Of a stretch of DNA of 64,000 nt, positions 27,582-37,088 are shown piece after piece. The position numbers were made by a program, and so were the translations under genes. Each line of letters opens with the position of its first letter. Positions within the stretch are counted from its first letter, which is position 1. The notes under the pieces are model-generated. The model was given only the letters and a program-made list of their open reading frames with translations. It ran no database searches and was not told the DNA's origin. Source of the stretch: Rhodospirillaceae bacterium (GTDB taxonomy: Bacteria > Pseudomonadota > Alphaproteobacteria > SP197); NCBI GenBank assembly GCA_002722885.1, contig PBNE01000005.1, forward strand, positions 62,001-126,000, given 5' to 3'.

Positions 27582-28064
27582 CTATTCCTGATCAGGGGCG
27601 GACGACCACGGTCGTTCGCCCCTTTGTTGTTGGACGGTCTCGATCCGGGCGCTGCCATTGTCGAACCGTATCGCATGAGTCCCAAAGCGCCAGAGATCGA
27701 AGCGATCAATCAACCCCTGTGGAGCCGGACATTCGCGCCGGATCGAGACCAGGCTGATCAGCAGATCGGCGACACCACAGTCGTCGCTCAGTGCAGCTGT
27801 GCCCAACGCGATGGACACGATGACGGATCGGTTCCTCGGAGGCTCGCAGAGACACTCCAGACTGTCACAGGCAAGCGGCTTTCCCGTCTCGTCAACGCCG
27901 GTCGGCCAGGATTCAGCTTCCGGTGAACGGCCATGGCTCTGCGGGCAGAGCAAAATAGAACGCGATCCCTGTCATTACCCCGACCGGAGCAAAGACGATC
28001 CAGCGTTCTCGCTCCTCGCCCAGGGTCCGGGCGACACATCCAGTTGGGGGACGACACGAGCCAT
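27582..28064 (-). pseudogene. comEC: comEC remnant with large internal deletion and frameshift
   Basis: Only the two ends of a ComEC-type competence channel remain. The N-terminal piece (minus strand, about 28064-27925) begins MARVVPQLDVSPG, then in a shifted frame reads TLGEERERWIVFAPVGVM and TGIAFYFALPAEP, the conserved first part of ComEC. Directly after it, in another frame, comes the C-terminal piece (about 27920-27582): LACDSLECL, ADLLISLVSIRRECPAP, IDRFDLWRFGTHAIRF and RGERPW, typical of the ComEC metallo-beta-lactamase-like end. About 150 codons remain of a family usually near 700, so the membrane competence domain is gone. Position between lexA and gltX is where comEC usually sits in related genomes. 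Also accounts for the 609-nt gap lexA-gltX. Confidence 0.82.
27595..27622 (+). terminator. Probable terminator of lexA
   Basis: GGGGCGGACGAC and GTCGTTCGCCCC form a 12-bp stem (one G-T wobble) around CACG, followed by TTTGTTGTTG. It starts 22 nt after the lexA stop. The same bases encode the RGERPW segment of the comEC relic on the other strand, so part of the symmetry could be a leftover of coding sequence. Confidence 0.6.
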
Positions 28065-28181
28065 GACACAACCTAAGGCTGGTTTGTGCACAGCGGAAAC
28101 ACGATTCAAACGTTTGATCTTGGCTTGTGAGCCCTTCGTCATCTGATAAACAACCCGCCAGACTCTCCGGAACCAAACACC

Positions 28182-29591
28182 ATGACCGTTGTTACCCGAT
28201 TTGCCCCTTCGCCCACAGGCTTCCTCCACATCGGAGGTGCACGCACGGCGCTCTTCAATTGGCTCTATGCCCGCCATCATGGCGGCACCTTCTTGCTCCG
28301 TGTCGAAGACACCGACCGCAAACGATCAACCGACGACGCCATTGAGGCGATCTTCGAAAGCCTCCGCTGGCTCGAGCTTGATTGGGACGGCGAACCGCTG
28401 TTCCAGTTCGCACGTGTGGATCGACACGCCGCAGTCGCACAGGAGCTTCTGGAAGCCGGCAAGGCCTATCTCTGCTATTGCAGCCCTGAGGAGTTGACAG
28501 CGATGCGCGAGAACGCGAGCGCCGAGGGGCGGCCTGTACGCTACGACGGAACCTGGCGTAATCGTGATTCCAGCGAAGCGCCGGACGGGATTGCGCCAGC
28601 CATCCGTCTGAAGGCACCACAGACCGGTGAAACGATCATCCGGGACAAGGTTCAAGGCGATATTACCATTGGCAATGAGCAGCTTGATGACATGATCCTG
28701 TTACGCTCAGACGGTACACCGACCTATATGCTGGCCGTTGTAGTCGACGACCACGACATGGGTGTCACCGATGTGATTCGCGGCGACGACCACCTGACCA
28801 ACGCCGCCCGCCAGACACAGATTTACGAGGCGTTGGGCTGGGATGTTCCGGCCTTTGCCCACATTCCGCTGATCCACGGACCGGACGGCGCAAAGATGTC
28901 CAAGCGCCACGGCGCCGTGGGTCCCGAAGCGTACCGCAACATGGGCTTCCTGCCCGAAGCCATGCAGAACTACCTGCTGCGACTGGGCTGGGGCCATGGC
29001 GACGACGAAATCATTCCCCGCGACAAGGCCGTCGAGTGGTTCGACCTTTCCGGCGTGGGGCGCTCCCCTGCCCGCTTTGACCTCGATAAGCTCATAGCCC
29101 TTAACCTGCACTACATGAAGGTCGCCGATGACAAGCGTCTCACGGAACTCACGGCACCCTTTGTGGCCGCAGAGCTCGGTCGTGAGCTGAGCGTAGAGGA
29201 CATTGCGCTTCTTGCTCGCGCCATGCCGTCGATGAAGGAACGGGCCAAGACTCTGGTCGAACTCGGCGCCAATGCCCTCTTCCTGTTCCGTGAACGGCCT
29301 CTGGCGTTCGATGCCAAGGCCACCAAAGTCCTCAGCCCAGAGGCCATCGAACACTTGTCTGCGCTCAGGCCGCTGCTCGCCGAAGTTCAGGCCTGGGACG
29401 CAGAAACGCTTGAAGCATTGGTTCGTGCTGCGGCCGAGGCGCGCGAGGTCGGGCTCGGAAAGCTGGCGCAACCCCTTCGTGCTGCACTGACGGGTGGCAC
29501 AGTTTCACCGCCCATCTTTGACGTACTCGATGTCTTCGGCCGCGATGAATGCCTGGCACGACTCGACGAGGCGATTGCCGCCTTTGGCTGA
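28182..29591 (+). CDS. gltX: Glutamyl-tRNA synthetase
   Basis: A 469-residue class I synthetase charging tRNA-Glu (in many alphaproteobacteria also tRNA-Gln for later amidation). The HIGH-type motif is [20 protein letters not shown] near the N-terminus and the KMSKS-type motif is [20 protein letters not shown] and [22 protein letters not shown] are further family blocks. Full length, intact. Divergent from the comEC relic; only a weak Shine-Dalgarno (CTCCGGAACC) precedes the ATG. Confidence 0.97.
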   Translation: MTVVTRFAPSPTGFLHIGGARTALFNWLYARHHGGTFLLRVEDTDRKRSTDDAIEAIFESLRWLELDWDGEPLFQFARVDRHAAVAQELLEAGKAYLCYCSPEELTAMRENASAEGRPVRYDGTWRNRDSSEAPDGIAPAIRLKAPQTGETIIRDKVQGDITIGNEQLDDMILLRSDGTPTYMLAVVVDDHDMGVTDVIRGDDHLTNAARQTQIYEALGWDVPAFAHIPLIHGPDGAKMSKRHGAVGPEAYRNMGFLPEAMQNYLLRLGWGHGDDEIIPRDKAVEWFDLSGVGRSPARFDLDKLIALNLHYMKVADDKRLTELTAPFVAAELGRELSVEDIALLARAMPSMKERAKTLVELGANALFLFRERPLAFDAKATKVLSPEAIEHLSALRPLLAEVQAWDAETLEALVRAAAEAREVGLGKLAQPLRAALTGGTVSPPIFDVLDVFGRDECLARLDEAIAAFG

Positions 29592-29742
29592 CGTCGCGGT
29601 TTCCCGCTTTCGCCGTGCCCTGTGATTTGCGCGAAAATGAGGTTTCCGGGTAGATTGAGACAAAGAAGGCGGCCGGTGCAGTACGCAGCTACGCGCCCTG
29701 GATTGCCCACCGACAACAAGAATCAACAAGGAGGAGCGCCGC

Positions 29743-31083
29743 ATGACGCTGGCCAAAACCGTGCCCGAGCCAAGTGGTCCCAGAAAAATCGGATCCGTGA
29801 ATGTCGTTGATCCGGAGACAGGGAAAAACCTCGCCGAACTTCCGGTTCTGACCGGTTCAGTTGGTGCTGACACGATCGATGTCCGCACACTGAACGGAAA
29901 GACCGGGATGTTCACCTACGATCCGGGCTACACGGGGACAGCGAGCTGCGAGTCCAAGATCACCTACATCGACGGTGACAAGGGCGAGCTGCTTTACCGC
30001 GGCATTCCGATCGAACAGTTGGCAGAACATTCCGACTTCCTGGAAGTCTGCCATCTCCTGCTCTACGGGGAGCTCCCCAACGCCACGGAGAAGGACCATT
30101 TCGAGAAGGGCGTGACCTATCACACGATGCTGCACGAACAGATCAACTTCCTGTTCCGTGGCTTCCGTCGTGATGCGCACCCCATGGCGCTCATGGTCGG
30201 CATTGTTGGTGCTCTCTCCGCATTTTATGCCGACAGTTCCAACGTCGAAGATGCCGAACAGCGAGCCATCGCGTCCTATCGCCTGATTGCCAAAATGCCA
30301 ACCATTGCAGCCATGGCTCACAAATGGTCACTGGGTCAGCCTTTTGTCTACCCGCGCAATGATCTCGGATATGCCGAGAACTTCCTGCACATGATGTTCG
30401 CGGTTCCCTGCGAGCCCTATCGCGTGAGCCCTGTTCTCGCCCGTGCGATGGACCTGATCCTGATCCTGCACGCCGATCACGAACAGAACGCGTCGACCTC
30501 GACCGTGCGACTGGCGGGATCATCCGGGGCCAACCCGTTTGCCTGCATATCGGCCGGGATCGCCTGCCTCTGGGGGCCTGCTCATGGCGGCGCCAACGAG
30601 GCCGTTCTCAAGATGCTGGAAGAGATCGGCAGCTACGATCAGATCCACGAGTTCATTGCCCGGGCCAAGGACAAGGACGACCAGTCCCGCCTGATGGGCT
30701 TTGGTCACCGGGTCTACAAGAACTACGATCCGCGCGCGAAGATCATGCGGAAGACCTGCCATCAGGTGCTCGATGAGCTGGGCGTTCATGACGAACCTCT
30801 GCTCAAAATCGCCCTGGAACTCGAAAAGATCGCATTGGACGATCCTTATTTCGTCGATCGCAATCTCTACCCCAATGTCGATTTCTATTCGGGCATCATC
30901 CTCCGTGCGATGGGCATACCACGGCGCCTGTTCACCGCCGTGTTCGCCGTCGCGCGCACGATCGGCTGGATCGCACAATGGAGCGAAATGCACACGGATC
31001 CGTCGCAGAAGATCGGGCGTCCGCGCCAGGTCTACACCGGCGAGACCCGGCGTGATTTTGTGCCCCTGGATCAGCGCGGCTAG
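29743..31083 (+). CDS. gltA: Citrate synthase
   Basis: A 446-residue type I (hexameric, NADH-sensitive class) citrate synthase. Catalytic residues lie in [55 protein letters not shown] and the aspartate-bearing [16 protein letters not shown] strong Shine-Dalgarno AAGGAGG at 29728-29734 is 8 nt before the ATG. The 151-nt gap after gltX should hold its promoter; GTTTCCCGC at 29599-29607 matches a motif seen near the pdh promoter. Draws acetyl-CoA from the pyruvate dehydrogenase complex encoded at 7-12 kb. Confidence 0.97.
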   Translation: MTLAKTVPEPSGPRKIGSVNVVDPETGKNLAELPVLTGSVGADTIDVRTLNGKTGMFTYDPGYTGTASCESKITYIDGDKGELLYRGIPIEQLAEHSDFLEVCHLLLYGELPNATEKDHFEKGVTYHTMLHEQINFLFRGFRRDAHPMALMVGIVGALSAFYADSSNVEDAEQRAIASYRLIAKMPTIAAMAHKWSLGQPFVYPRNDLGYAENFLHMMFAVPCEPYRVSPVLARAMDLILILHADHEQNASTSTVRLAGSSGANPFACISAGIACLWGPAHGGANEAVLKMLEEIGSYDQIHEFIARAKDKDDQSRLMGFGHRVYKNYDPRAKIMRKTCHQVLDELGVHDEPLLKIALELEKIALDDPYFVDRNLYPNVDFYSGIILRAMGIPRRLFTAVFAVARTIGWIAQWSEMHTDPSQKIGRPRQVYTGETRRDFVPLDQRG

Positions 31084-31101
31084 GACTCAAAGGAAAGAGC
31101 C

Positions 31102-31521
31102 ATGAAGTATCTGCATACGATGGTGCGCGTGAAAGACATCGACGCGTCTCTCGATTTCTACTGCAACAAGCTGGGACTAGTGGAGCAGGACCGCTACGAG
31201 AACGAAGGCGGCCGGTTCACTCTGGTGTTCCTCGGCGCGCCCGAGAATCCGGAGTCCCAGGTTGAGCTGACCTACAATTGGGACCCCGAGGACTATGACG
31301 GCGGCCGCAACTTCGGCCATCTGGCCTATGAGGTCGACGACATTTATGCCCTCTGCCAGAAGCTGATGGACTCAGGGGTCACGATCAACCGTCCGCCGCG
31401 AGACGGCCACATGGCCTTCGTTCGCTCGCCCGACGGGATCTCGGTCGAACTGCTGCAGAAGGGCGGTTCGCTGCCCTCTCAGGAGCCTTGGGTTTCGATG
31501 GAGAACACGGGCGAGTGGTAG
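31102..31521 (+). CDS. gloA: Glyoxalase I-like (lactoylglutathione lyase) protein
   Basis: A 139-residue single vicinal-oxygen-chelate protein. The pattern MKYLHTMVRVKDIDASLDFY, then VELTYNW, NFGHLAYEVDDI and the terminal SPDGISVELLQKG gives the four usual metal ligand positions (His5, Glu in VELTYNW, His in FGHLAYE, Glu in ISVELLQ). It would isomerise the methylglyoxal-glutathione adduct. Shine-Dalgarno AAAGGAAAG precedes it. It is 18 nt after gltA and probably cotranscribed. The convergent Rieske gene ends 18 nt beyond. Confidence 0.88.
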   Translation: MKYLHTMVRVKDIDASLDFYCNKLGLVEQDRYENEGGRFTLVFLGAPENPESQVELTYNWDPEDYDGGRNFGHLAYEVDDIYALCQKLMDSGVTINRPPRDGHMAFVRSPDGISVELLQKGGSLPSQEPWVSMENTGEW

Positions 31522-31539
31522 GCTGAAGCCGACCTCGGC

Positions 31540-32697
31540 CTAGCGTGTCATGCAGCGCAGGATGTAGCGCGTGAAGTCGAGGTTTTCCTTCTCGAGCCAG
31601 CTCAAGGGCCCCGGCTCGGCAAGGGGCGCCTTGACGCCTTCACAGAGTCCCTCAACGACAAACCTGTCTTCCTCGTTGGTCGCATCGAGATACGCCTTGG
31701 CCTCAGCAATGCGCGCCTTGAGCTTGCCTTTCTCCGCCATCAGTTCGGGAGCAAAGGCCAGACCGTAGACAATATGGATACGTTCGGTGTCGAGCGGGTG
31801 CAGGCTCAGGTACCAGAGATGGTCAGGCGCCAGCACGAACATATGGCAGGGATAGACTGAACCCAGCACCGAGGTGCGCCGCATATCACCCTTCAGAGTC
31901 TTGTTCTTCGCATGCGCGGTCCCGACTGGTGCGTCCTCGGTTTTGGTAAACCACTGGAAGGTGAAGTTGTCGTCGGCCTTGCCTGCCGCGAAACGCGTGT
32001 CCTCAACCGGGAAGTAGGCGCCGACGGTCTTCCGATGGGTCACTGGCAGGTGATAGCCCTCCATGAAGTTCTCGCTGAGCAGCTTCCAGTTCGTGTTCCA
32101 GACGTGCTCCTGGCGGTCGACCTCGACGTAGTCCTCGGCGTGATAGTCCCGAATGACGTCATCGAGCCGTGCCAACTTCCTGGCCACCGATGCCGACCGC
32201 TTGTTTAGCGTGACGTAGATCCAGCCGTTCCAGACTTCGCAGCGGACTTTCGGCAGTTCGACCTTGCCCACGTCGAACCTGTTGGTTCGCTCCATATGCT
32301 TGGCCGCCACCAGCCTGCCGTCGATCTCGTAGGTCCAGGCGTGATAGGGGCACACGATCCGCCGGCATGACCCTTTGCCCTCGAGCAATCGCATCATCCG
32401 ATGACGGCAGACATTCGAGAAGGCAGCGATGGAGCCGTCCTTCTGGCGGATAATAAGAACCGGCTGGTCACCGATCTTATAGGTCAGGTAGTCACCGGCC
32501 TTCGGAATACTCTCCGCCCTGCCCGCACAAAGCCATTCGCGCTCGAAGATCCGGCTCTTCTCCAGTTCCTGAAAGGCCTGAGAAGTGTAGACCTCCCTGG
32601 GCATGGTCTTGGCATTCGGCAGGGTGCGGTCCGCATACGTCTTGAGTTTTGCAACGATGCCTCTGGTTTCGGCATTCAGACGAGGCGCTGCCATCAC
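31540..32697 (-). CDS. Rieske non-heme iron oxygenase, alpha subunit type
   Basis: A 385-residue protein with an N-terminal Rieske [2Fe-2S] domain, ligands Cys97, His99, Cys116 and His119 (CRH-x16-CPYH), and a C-terminal catalytic domain with the mononuclear iron motif ENFMEGYHLPVTH (His216, His221). The type covers aromatic-ring dioxygenases and also demethylases or choline/carnitine-type monooxygenases; the substrate cannot be told. No reductase or ferredoxin gene is adjacent, so electron donors must be encoded elsewhere. It is convergent with gltA-gloA and lies before lpxB in the minus direction. Confidence 0.88.
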   Translation of the reverse strand: MMAAPRLNAETRGIVAKLKTYADRTLPNAKTMPREVYTSQAFQELEKSRIFEREWLCAGRAESIPKAGDYLTYKIGDQPVLIIRQKDGSIAAFSNVCRHRMMRLLEGKGSCRRIVCPYHAWTYEIDGRLVAAKHMERTNRFDVGKVELPKVRCEVWNGWIYVTLNKRSASVARKLARLDDVIRDYHAEDYVEVDRQEHVWNTNWKLLSENFMEGYHLPVTHRKTVGAYFPVEDTRFAAGKADDNFTFQWFTKTEDAPVGTAHAKNKTLKGDMRRTSVLGSVYPCHMFVLAPDHLWYLSLHPLDTERIHIVYGLAFAPELMAEKGKLKARIAEAKAYLDATNEEDRFVVEGLCEGVKAPLAEPGPLSWLEKENLDFTRYILRCMTR

Positions 32698-32786
32698 GGC
32701 ACTCCACAGATCAGGGCTGGCGAAAGCTAAGGATGCGCTGATGCATCAGGAAAATAACAATTCACGAGGCGTAGCATCACTGCGGC

Positions 32787-33938
32787 CTATACCGCACCCT
32801 GCGACGCATCTTGCATGATGTCCAGCACCGCAGAGGCGGCGCGATTCGACGGTGACACACCCTCAGGCCGAAGAGAGGCGATCACCGAAGACATGCCCTG
32901 GCGTTGCCTATCAGCGGCTTCCGGATCATCCAGAAGCCGCGCGACCTCGCGGACCAGGCTGTCGACGGTACACCACTCTTGCAGCAGCTCTGGCGTGACA
33001 GGTGCATCCGCAATCAGATTCACCAGAGAGACATACCTGATCGTCAGCATCCTCCGCACGATCGCAGCCGTCAGGGGATTCGCCTTGTAGGCGATGACGT
33101 GGGGCACGCCTGCGGCAGCAAGGTCGAGAGCCACAGTACCGGAAACCGCAAGCGCCGCATCTGCCGTCGCAAGCAGTGCGCGCCTTTCTTCCGGTGAACC
33201 CAGATGAACGTGCACACCAACTGGCCAGTCTCTCAGACCGTCGCGCACCAGGTCTGCAACATTCTCTACGGTCGGCAGAACAACCTCGAGGCGTGGATGC
33301 GATTCCAAGAGCCGCTCAACGACAAGGCGAAAGATCGGAAGGTGACGACGGATCTCACCGGCACGACTGCCAGGAAGCAGTGCAAGTCGATGGCCGGTTT
33401 TGACCGCTTCGGTCGAAGGCACAACCATTTGTAAATCAGCGATCGGATGGCCGACGAAGACATTGTCCTGCCCAACGGCATCCCACCAGCGATTCTCAAA
33501 TGGAAACAGCAGCAACAGGCGGTCAACCACGGCAGCCACCTTCTTCGCGCGCCGGGGCTTCCAAGCCCAAACGGTGGGGGCTACGTAATGCACCACCGGA
33601 CACGGCGCGGGTGCCAGGGTCCGCGCAACTCGGTAGGAGAAATCCTGCGCATCAATCGTCACGACCACATCGGGCTCCAGGTCGCGCACAGCTTGTACGG
33701 TTTCCCTGATACGGTCCAGCAGGGTTCGCAGTCGCGGCAGAACCTCGACCAGTCCCATGACCGAGAGCTCACTCATGGGAAAGAGCGATGTCATACCTTC
33801 AGCTTCCATCGCCGGGCCACCAACTCCCACAAATCGTACATGTTCGTCGGTCTTGTGTTTCAGGGCGCGCATGAGATCAGCCCCCAGGGCATCTCCGGAC
33901 GGCTCACCGGCAAGCAAAAAGATCAGGGGCGAGGCCAT
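32787..33938 (-). CDS. lpxB: Lipid-A-disaccharide synthase
   Basis: A 383-residue glycosyltransferase condensing UDP-diacylglucosamine and lipid X. Conserved: FLLAGEPSGDALGADLM at the N-terminus, FVGVGGPAMEAEGM, PHVIAYKANPLTA and the central VAPTVWAWKPRRAKK and VGHPIAD. ATG 33938 is chosen since the preceding in-frame codons belong to the lpxI end. It is 4 nt after lpxI. LpxI makes one of its substrates, so the pair is functionally linked. Confidence 0.96.
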   Translation of the reverse strand: MASPLIFLLAGEPSGDALGADLMRALKHKTDEHVRFVGVGGPAMEAEGMTSLFPMSELSVMGLVEVLPRLRTLLDRIRETVQAVRDLEPDVVVTIDAQDFSYRVARTLAPAPCPVVHYVAPTVWAWKPRRAKKVAAVVDRLLLLFPFENRWWDAVGQDNVFVGHPIADLQMVVPSTEAVKTGHRLALLPGSRAGEIRRHLPIFRLVVERLLESHPRLEVVLPTVENVADLVRDGLRDWPVGVHVHLGSPEERRALLATADAALAVSGTVALDLAAAGVPHVIAYKANPLTAAIVRRMLTIRYVSLVNLIADAPVTPELLQEWCTVDSLVREVARLLDDPEAADRQRQGMSSVIASLRPEGVSPSNRAASAVLDIMQDASQGAV

Positions 33939-33942
33939 GATT

Positions 33943-34767
33943 TCAGTACACCTGCGTGGGCCAGCCTTGGACAAACAGACCGGCCGCATTGGCCTTGGAC
34001 ACCACAACGTCTTCGTCGATCACGAGGCACATGCTGGCTTCAAGCGCGATCCCCGCGAAACCTGCTTCTACACAGCCTTTGACGGTGTCGGGGCCGATCG
34101 TCGGCAGGTCGACACGGTTTTCCTGGCCAGGCTTGGTCATCTTCACCAGCACCGGACCATGGCCATCCCGTCGTAGCAAACGGCAGCGGTCTATCAGGCC
34201 ATCGGTGCCCTCGATGGCCTCCACACCCAGGATCACACCGTCCTGCACCACGACGGCCTGGCCGACGTCGGAATGACCCAAAGCACGAAGAACGGCAATT
34301 CCGCGCTCGACATCTTCGCACTCCTGCTCTGTGGCGGAGCGTGACGTCATTGCGCCTTCGCGTGCCGTGATCCCTCCGGCAATCTCGCGGACATCCAGAA
34401 CCCGGAAGCCTTCCTCCTCTTCCAACGCGGCAACAATCGCGGATAGCACTCCGTCATCACCGCGCTTGAGAGCGCCTTTCGAGAGAAACTTCAGAGCGCG
34501 CCCATCCGGTCGCAGATCCATAAGGCCGGGCCGCTCCACCGGTCCGGCCATGACCACCTCGGCGACGTTTTTGTCGCGAAAGTATGCAATGGCCTTTCCA
34601 GCAGCGCCCATCCGGACCCAGGCATGTTCGAACGGCGCCACAACGGACTGATCGGCCTGGTTTTCCAACGCAAGAATGACGACCTCACGGCCCTGTTCGA
34701 GCGCGCTCCGGGCGACATATCCCGGCAGCGCACCACCGCCGGCGACGATGCCCAGTTTAGGCGGCAT
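33943..34767 (-). CDS. lpxI: UDP-2,3-diacylglucosamine diphosphatase LpxI
   Basis: A 274-residue enzyme of the DUF1009 family that hydrolyses UDP-2,3-diacylglucosamine to lipid X, replacing LpxH in alphaproteobacteria. Visible blocks: KLGIVAGGGALPGYVA, VVMAGPVERPGLMDLRPD, GDDGVLSAIVAALEEEEGF, VLDVREIAGGITAREG and EGTDGLIDRC. The start at 34767 lies 11 nt inside the lpxA end, which suggests translational coupling. Longer upstream codons overlap lpxA and were discarded. Confidence 0.95.
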   Translation of the reverse strand: MPPKLGIVAGGGALPGYVARSALEQGREVVILALENQADQSVVAPFEHAWVRMGAAGKAIAYFRDKNVAEVVMAGPVERPGLMDLRPDGRALKFLSKGALKRGDDGVLSAIVAALEEEEGFRVLDVREIAGGITAREGAMTSRSATEQECEDVERGIAVLRALGHSDVGQAVVVQDGVILGVEAIEGTDGLIDRCRLLRRDGHGPVLVKMTKPGQENRVDLPTIGPDTVKGCVEAGFAGIALEASMCLVIDEDVVVSKANAAGLFVQGWPTQVY

Positions 34768-35557
34768 GTCCGTCTTTGGGCTGGCACAGGCCGCGTGAGC
34801 TGTCAGTCTGCATGAACGAGAGAATGACCTCGACAGGCGGGCATTCACCGAACACCTTCTCGACGTCGCTGACCCGCTCGCCCAGCGTGCCTTCGTCCGC
34901 GAACAGCAAACGATAGGCGTTGCGGAGCGTATGAATATCGTCACGCTCGAAACCGTGACGCTTGAGGCCAACCAGATTGAGCCCCATCAGATGCGCCCGG
35001 TCACCGGTCACTGAGCCGAAGGGAATGACATCCTGTTCGACGCCTGACATCCCGCCGACCATCGCATGGCGACCGATCCGAACAAACTGATGCACGGCGG
35101 ACAGACCACCAATTATGGCATGATCTTCGACGACCACATGGCCGGCGAGTGTCGCGTTGTTGGCCATGATTACGTTGTCGCCAAGCTGACAGTCGTGGGC
35201 GACGTGAGAGCCGACCATGAAGAGGCAATTGTCGCCTACCCGCGTGATAAGCCCGCCACCTTCGGTGCCCGGGTTCATGGTGACCGATTCGCGGATGGTG
35301 TTGTGGGCTCCAATGACGAGTTCTGATTCCTCGCCTTTGAACTTCAGATCCTGCGGCTCATGGCCGAGAGATGCGAAGGGGAAGACCCGACAGCCGTCAC
35401 CGATCGTCGTTCTGCCCGCGACCACCACGTGGGAAAGCAACGCGACTCCTGCACCGAGCGACACTCCATCGCCAATCACGCAATAGGGGCCGATCGTCAC
35501 ATCATCGGCGAGATTCGCAGCGGGATCGACGATGGCTGTGGGGTGAATGTCGGGCAT
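34757..35557 (-). CDS. lpxA: UDP-N-acetylglucosamine acyltransferase
   Basis: A 266-residue left-handed beta-helix protein that starts lipid A synthesis by 3-O-acylating UDP-GlcNAc. Hexapeptide repeats fill residues about 10-190. The catalytic His is in GSHVAHDCQLGDNVIM, followed by GGLSAVHQFVRIGRHAMVGG; the C-terminal helical part is present. It ends within lpxI by 11 nt and begins 7 nt after fabZ. Confidence 0.97.
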   Translation of the reverse strand: MPDIHPTAIVDPAANLADDVTIGPYCVIGDGVSLGAGVALLSHVVVAGRTTIGDGCRVFPFASLGHEPQDLKFKGEESELVIGAHNTIRESVTMNPGTEGGGLITRVGDNCLFMVGSHVAHDCQLGDNVIMANNATLAGHVVVEDHAIIGGLSAVHQFVRIGRHAMVGGMSGVEQDVIPFGSVTGDRAHLMGLNLVGLKRHGFERDDIHTLRNAYRLLFADEGTLGERVSDVEKVFGECPPVEVILSFMQTDSSRGLCQPKDGHAA

Positions 35558-35564
35558 GGAAATG

Positions 35565-36053
35565 TCAGTTGTCCAGAATCATGGCGGAGTAGTTGGCTTC
35601 AGCAACGGTTGTGCCGTCGACCTTCACGACGGCACCGAACTTCCAGACAGGTCCACGCTGATGTTCCTTGTGAACATGCACCTTCATGACATCACCTGGC
35701 GTCACAGGTTTGCGGAAGCGCGCCTTGTCGACCCCCATGAAGTAGACCAGTTTTCCTTCGAACTCCTTGCCCAGGGTCTCGACGACTAGCACGGCTGCTG
35801 ATTGCGCCATGGCTTCGATGATCAGCACGCCCGGCATCACCGGATGACGCGGGAAATGCCCCTGGAACTGGGGTTCGTTGATCGAAACGTTCTTGATCCC
35901 GATTGCGCTCTTGTCGCGCACGACATCCACCACCCGATCAATCATGAGAAACGGATAGCGGTGCGGGATCATATCCATCACACGCTCGATACCAACAACA
36001 TCAACGGTGTGACCAGCCTCCTGCTGGCCTGTGTCAACAATCTCGTCGTTCAT
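35565..36053 (-). CDS. fabZ: (3R)-hydroxyacyl-ACP dehydratase FabZ
   Basis: A 162-residue hot-dog-fold dehydratase of fatty acid elongation. HRYPFLMIDRVVDV and the catalytic segment GHFPRHPVMPGVLIIEAMAQ contain the His and Glu of the active site. It draws on the same hydroxyacyl-ACP pool as LpxA and LpxD, its neighbours on both sides. Start overlaps the lpxD stop by 4 nt. Confidence 0.97.
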   Translation of the reverse strand: MNDEIVDTGQQEAGHTVDVVGIERVMDMIPHRYPFLMIDRVVDVVRDKSAIGIKNVSINEPQFQGHFPRHPVMPGVLIIEAMAQSAAVLVVETLGKEFEGKLVYFMGVDKARFRKPVTPGDVMKVHVHKEHQRGPVWKFGAVVKVDGTTVAEANYSAMILDN

Positions 36054-37075
36054 GCCCCCCTGCCCTGCTTCAACAATCGACGAATGGCAGCCTCTCGCCG
36101 CCAGAAATCCTTGATGGGGATAGCCGGTTGACCAAGATAGGTCACACCAGGTTTCAGATCAGTTGCAGCACCCGACAACGCGCCCAGCTTGGCTCCGACA
36201 CCGACCTTGACGTGATTGGCGGTGCCCGATTTACCACCCAGCATCGCGAAGTCGTCGACCCTGGAACTCCCCGCGAGACCGACCTGACCAGCCAGAACAA
36301 CTCCCCGCCCCATGGTCACGTTATGGGCGATCTGCACTTGGTTATCAATCATGCAGCCCGGGCCGATCACCGTATCACCGGCCGTACCACGATCGATGGT
36401 TGTGTTCGCACCGACCTCAACGTCATCACCGATGATGACCCGTCCAGTGTGCGGAATCCGCACCGCCCCGGTCGGGCCGGGCGCAAAGCCGAAACCCTGG
36501 GTTCCGACACGAACGCCAGTGTCGATCCAGACCCGCGAACCAACATGACAAAACATGAGCGTCGCGTTCACACCGAGATGGCAATCATCGCCCAACGTCA
36601 CATGTCTGCAAATCACGGCACCTGCGGCGATGTGACATCGGTCACCGATCGACACTCCTGCCTCAATCACAGCCCCGGCATCGATACGACAACCGTTGCC
36701 CAGAGATGCCGCGGGGTCGACATGCGCCGCCGCGGAGATTCCAGGCTCGACCGGTTCCGGCGGATAGTACATTCTCGTTGTCAGGGCCAACGCCAGATAA
36801 GGCTGTTCGCAGACAATCGCGATCATGCCTTCAGGAGCACGCTCAGCCAGATCCTGCTCGACAAAACATGCACCAGCCCGGCTGGCTTCAAACGCCTGGA
36901 TATACTTCTTGTTGTCGAGAAAACTGATCTCGTCCGGACCGGCAAGATCAAGCGGTGCCACATCACGGAATTGGCGGCCTTTGTCTGCGTCGTCAGCTAC
37001 CGTCCCGCCGACCGCCGCACAGATCGATTCCAGGTCAAACGGCCCAGAGCGTGAAAAGAACTGGCTGTCTGCCAT
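36050..37075 (-). CDS. lpxD: UDP-3-O-acylglucosamine N-acyltransferase
   Basis: A 341-residue enzyme adding the N-linked hydroxyacyl chain in lipid A synthesis. An N-terminal uridine-binding region (to about 105) precedes a left-handed beta helix of hexapeptide repeats; the catalytic His is in DNQVQIAHNVTMGRG and the segment GGKSGTANHVKVG follows. The C-terminal helix KDFWRREAAIRRLLKQ is typical. It lies between skp and fabZ. Confidence 0.96.
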   Translation of the reverse strand: MADSQFFSRSGPFDLESICAAVGGTVADDADKGRQFRDVAPLDLAGPDEISFLDNKKYIQAFEASRAGACFVEQDLAERAPEGMIAIVCEQPYLALALTTRMYYPPEPVEPGISAAAHVDPAASLGNGCRIDAGAVIEAGVSIGDRCHIAAGAVICRHVTLGDDCHLGVNATLMFCHVGSRVWIDTGVRVGTQGFGFAPGPTGAVRIPHTGRVIIGDDVEVGANTTIDRGTAGDTVIGPGCMIDNQVQIAHNVTMGRGVVLAGQVGLAGSSRVDDFAMLGGKSGTANHVKVGVGAKLGALSGAATDLKPGVTYLGQPAIPIKDFWRREAAIRRLLKQGRGA

Positions 37076-37088
37076 CTGCTGTGCCGTC

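Noticed and set aside
27582..27953. A short intact hypothetical protein of 123 codons between lexA and gltX
   Set aside because: Its sequence is the C-terminal end of ComEC, with the matching N-terminal end next to it, so it is part of a pseudogene.
31520..31545. Terminator between convergent gloA and the Rieske gene
   Set aside because: Only a 5-bp GCCGA/TCGGC symmetry with a 2-nt centre is present and no T run follows on either strand.
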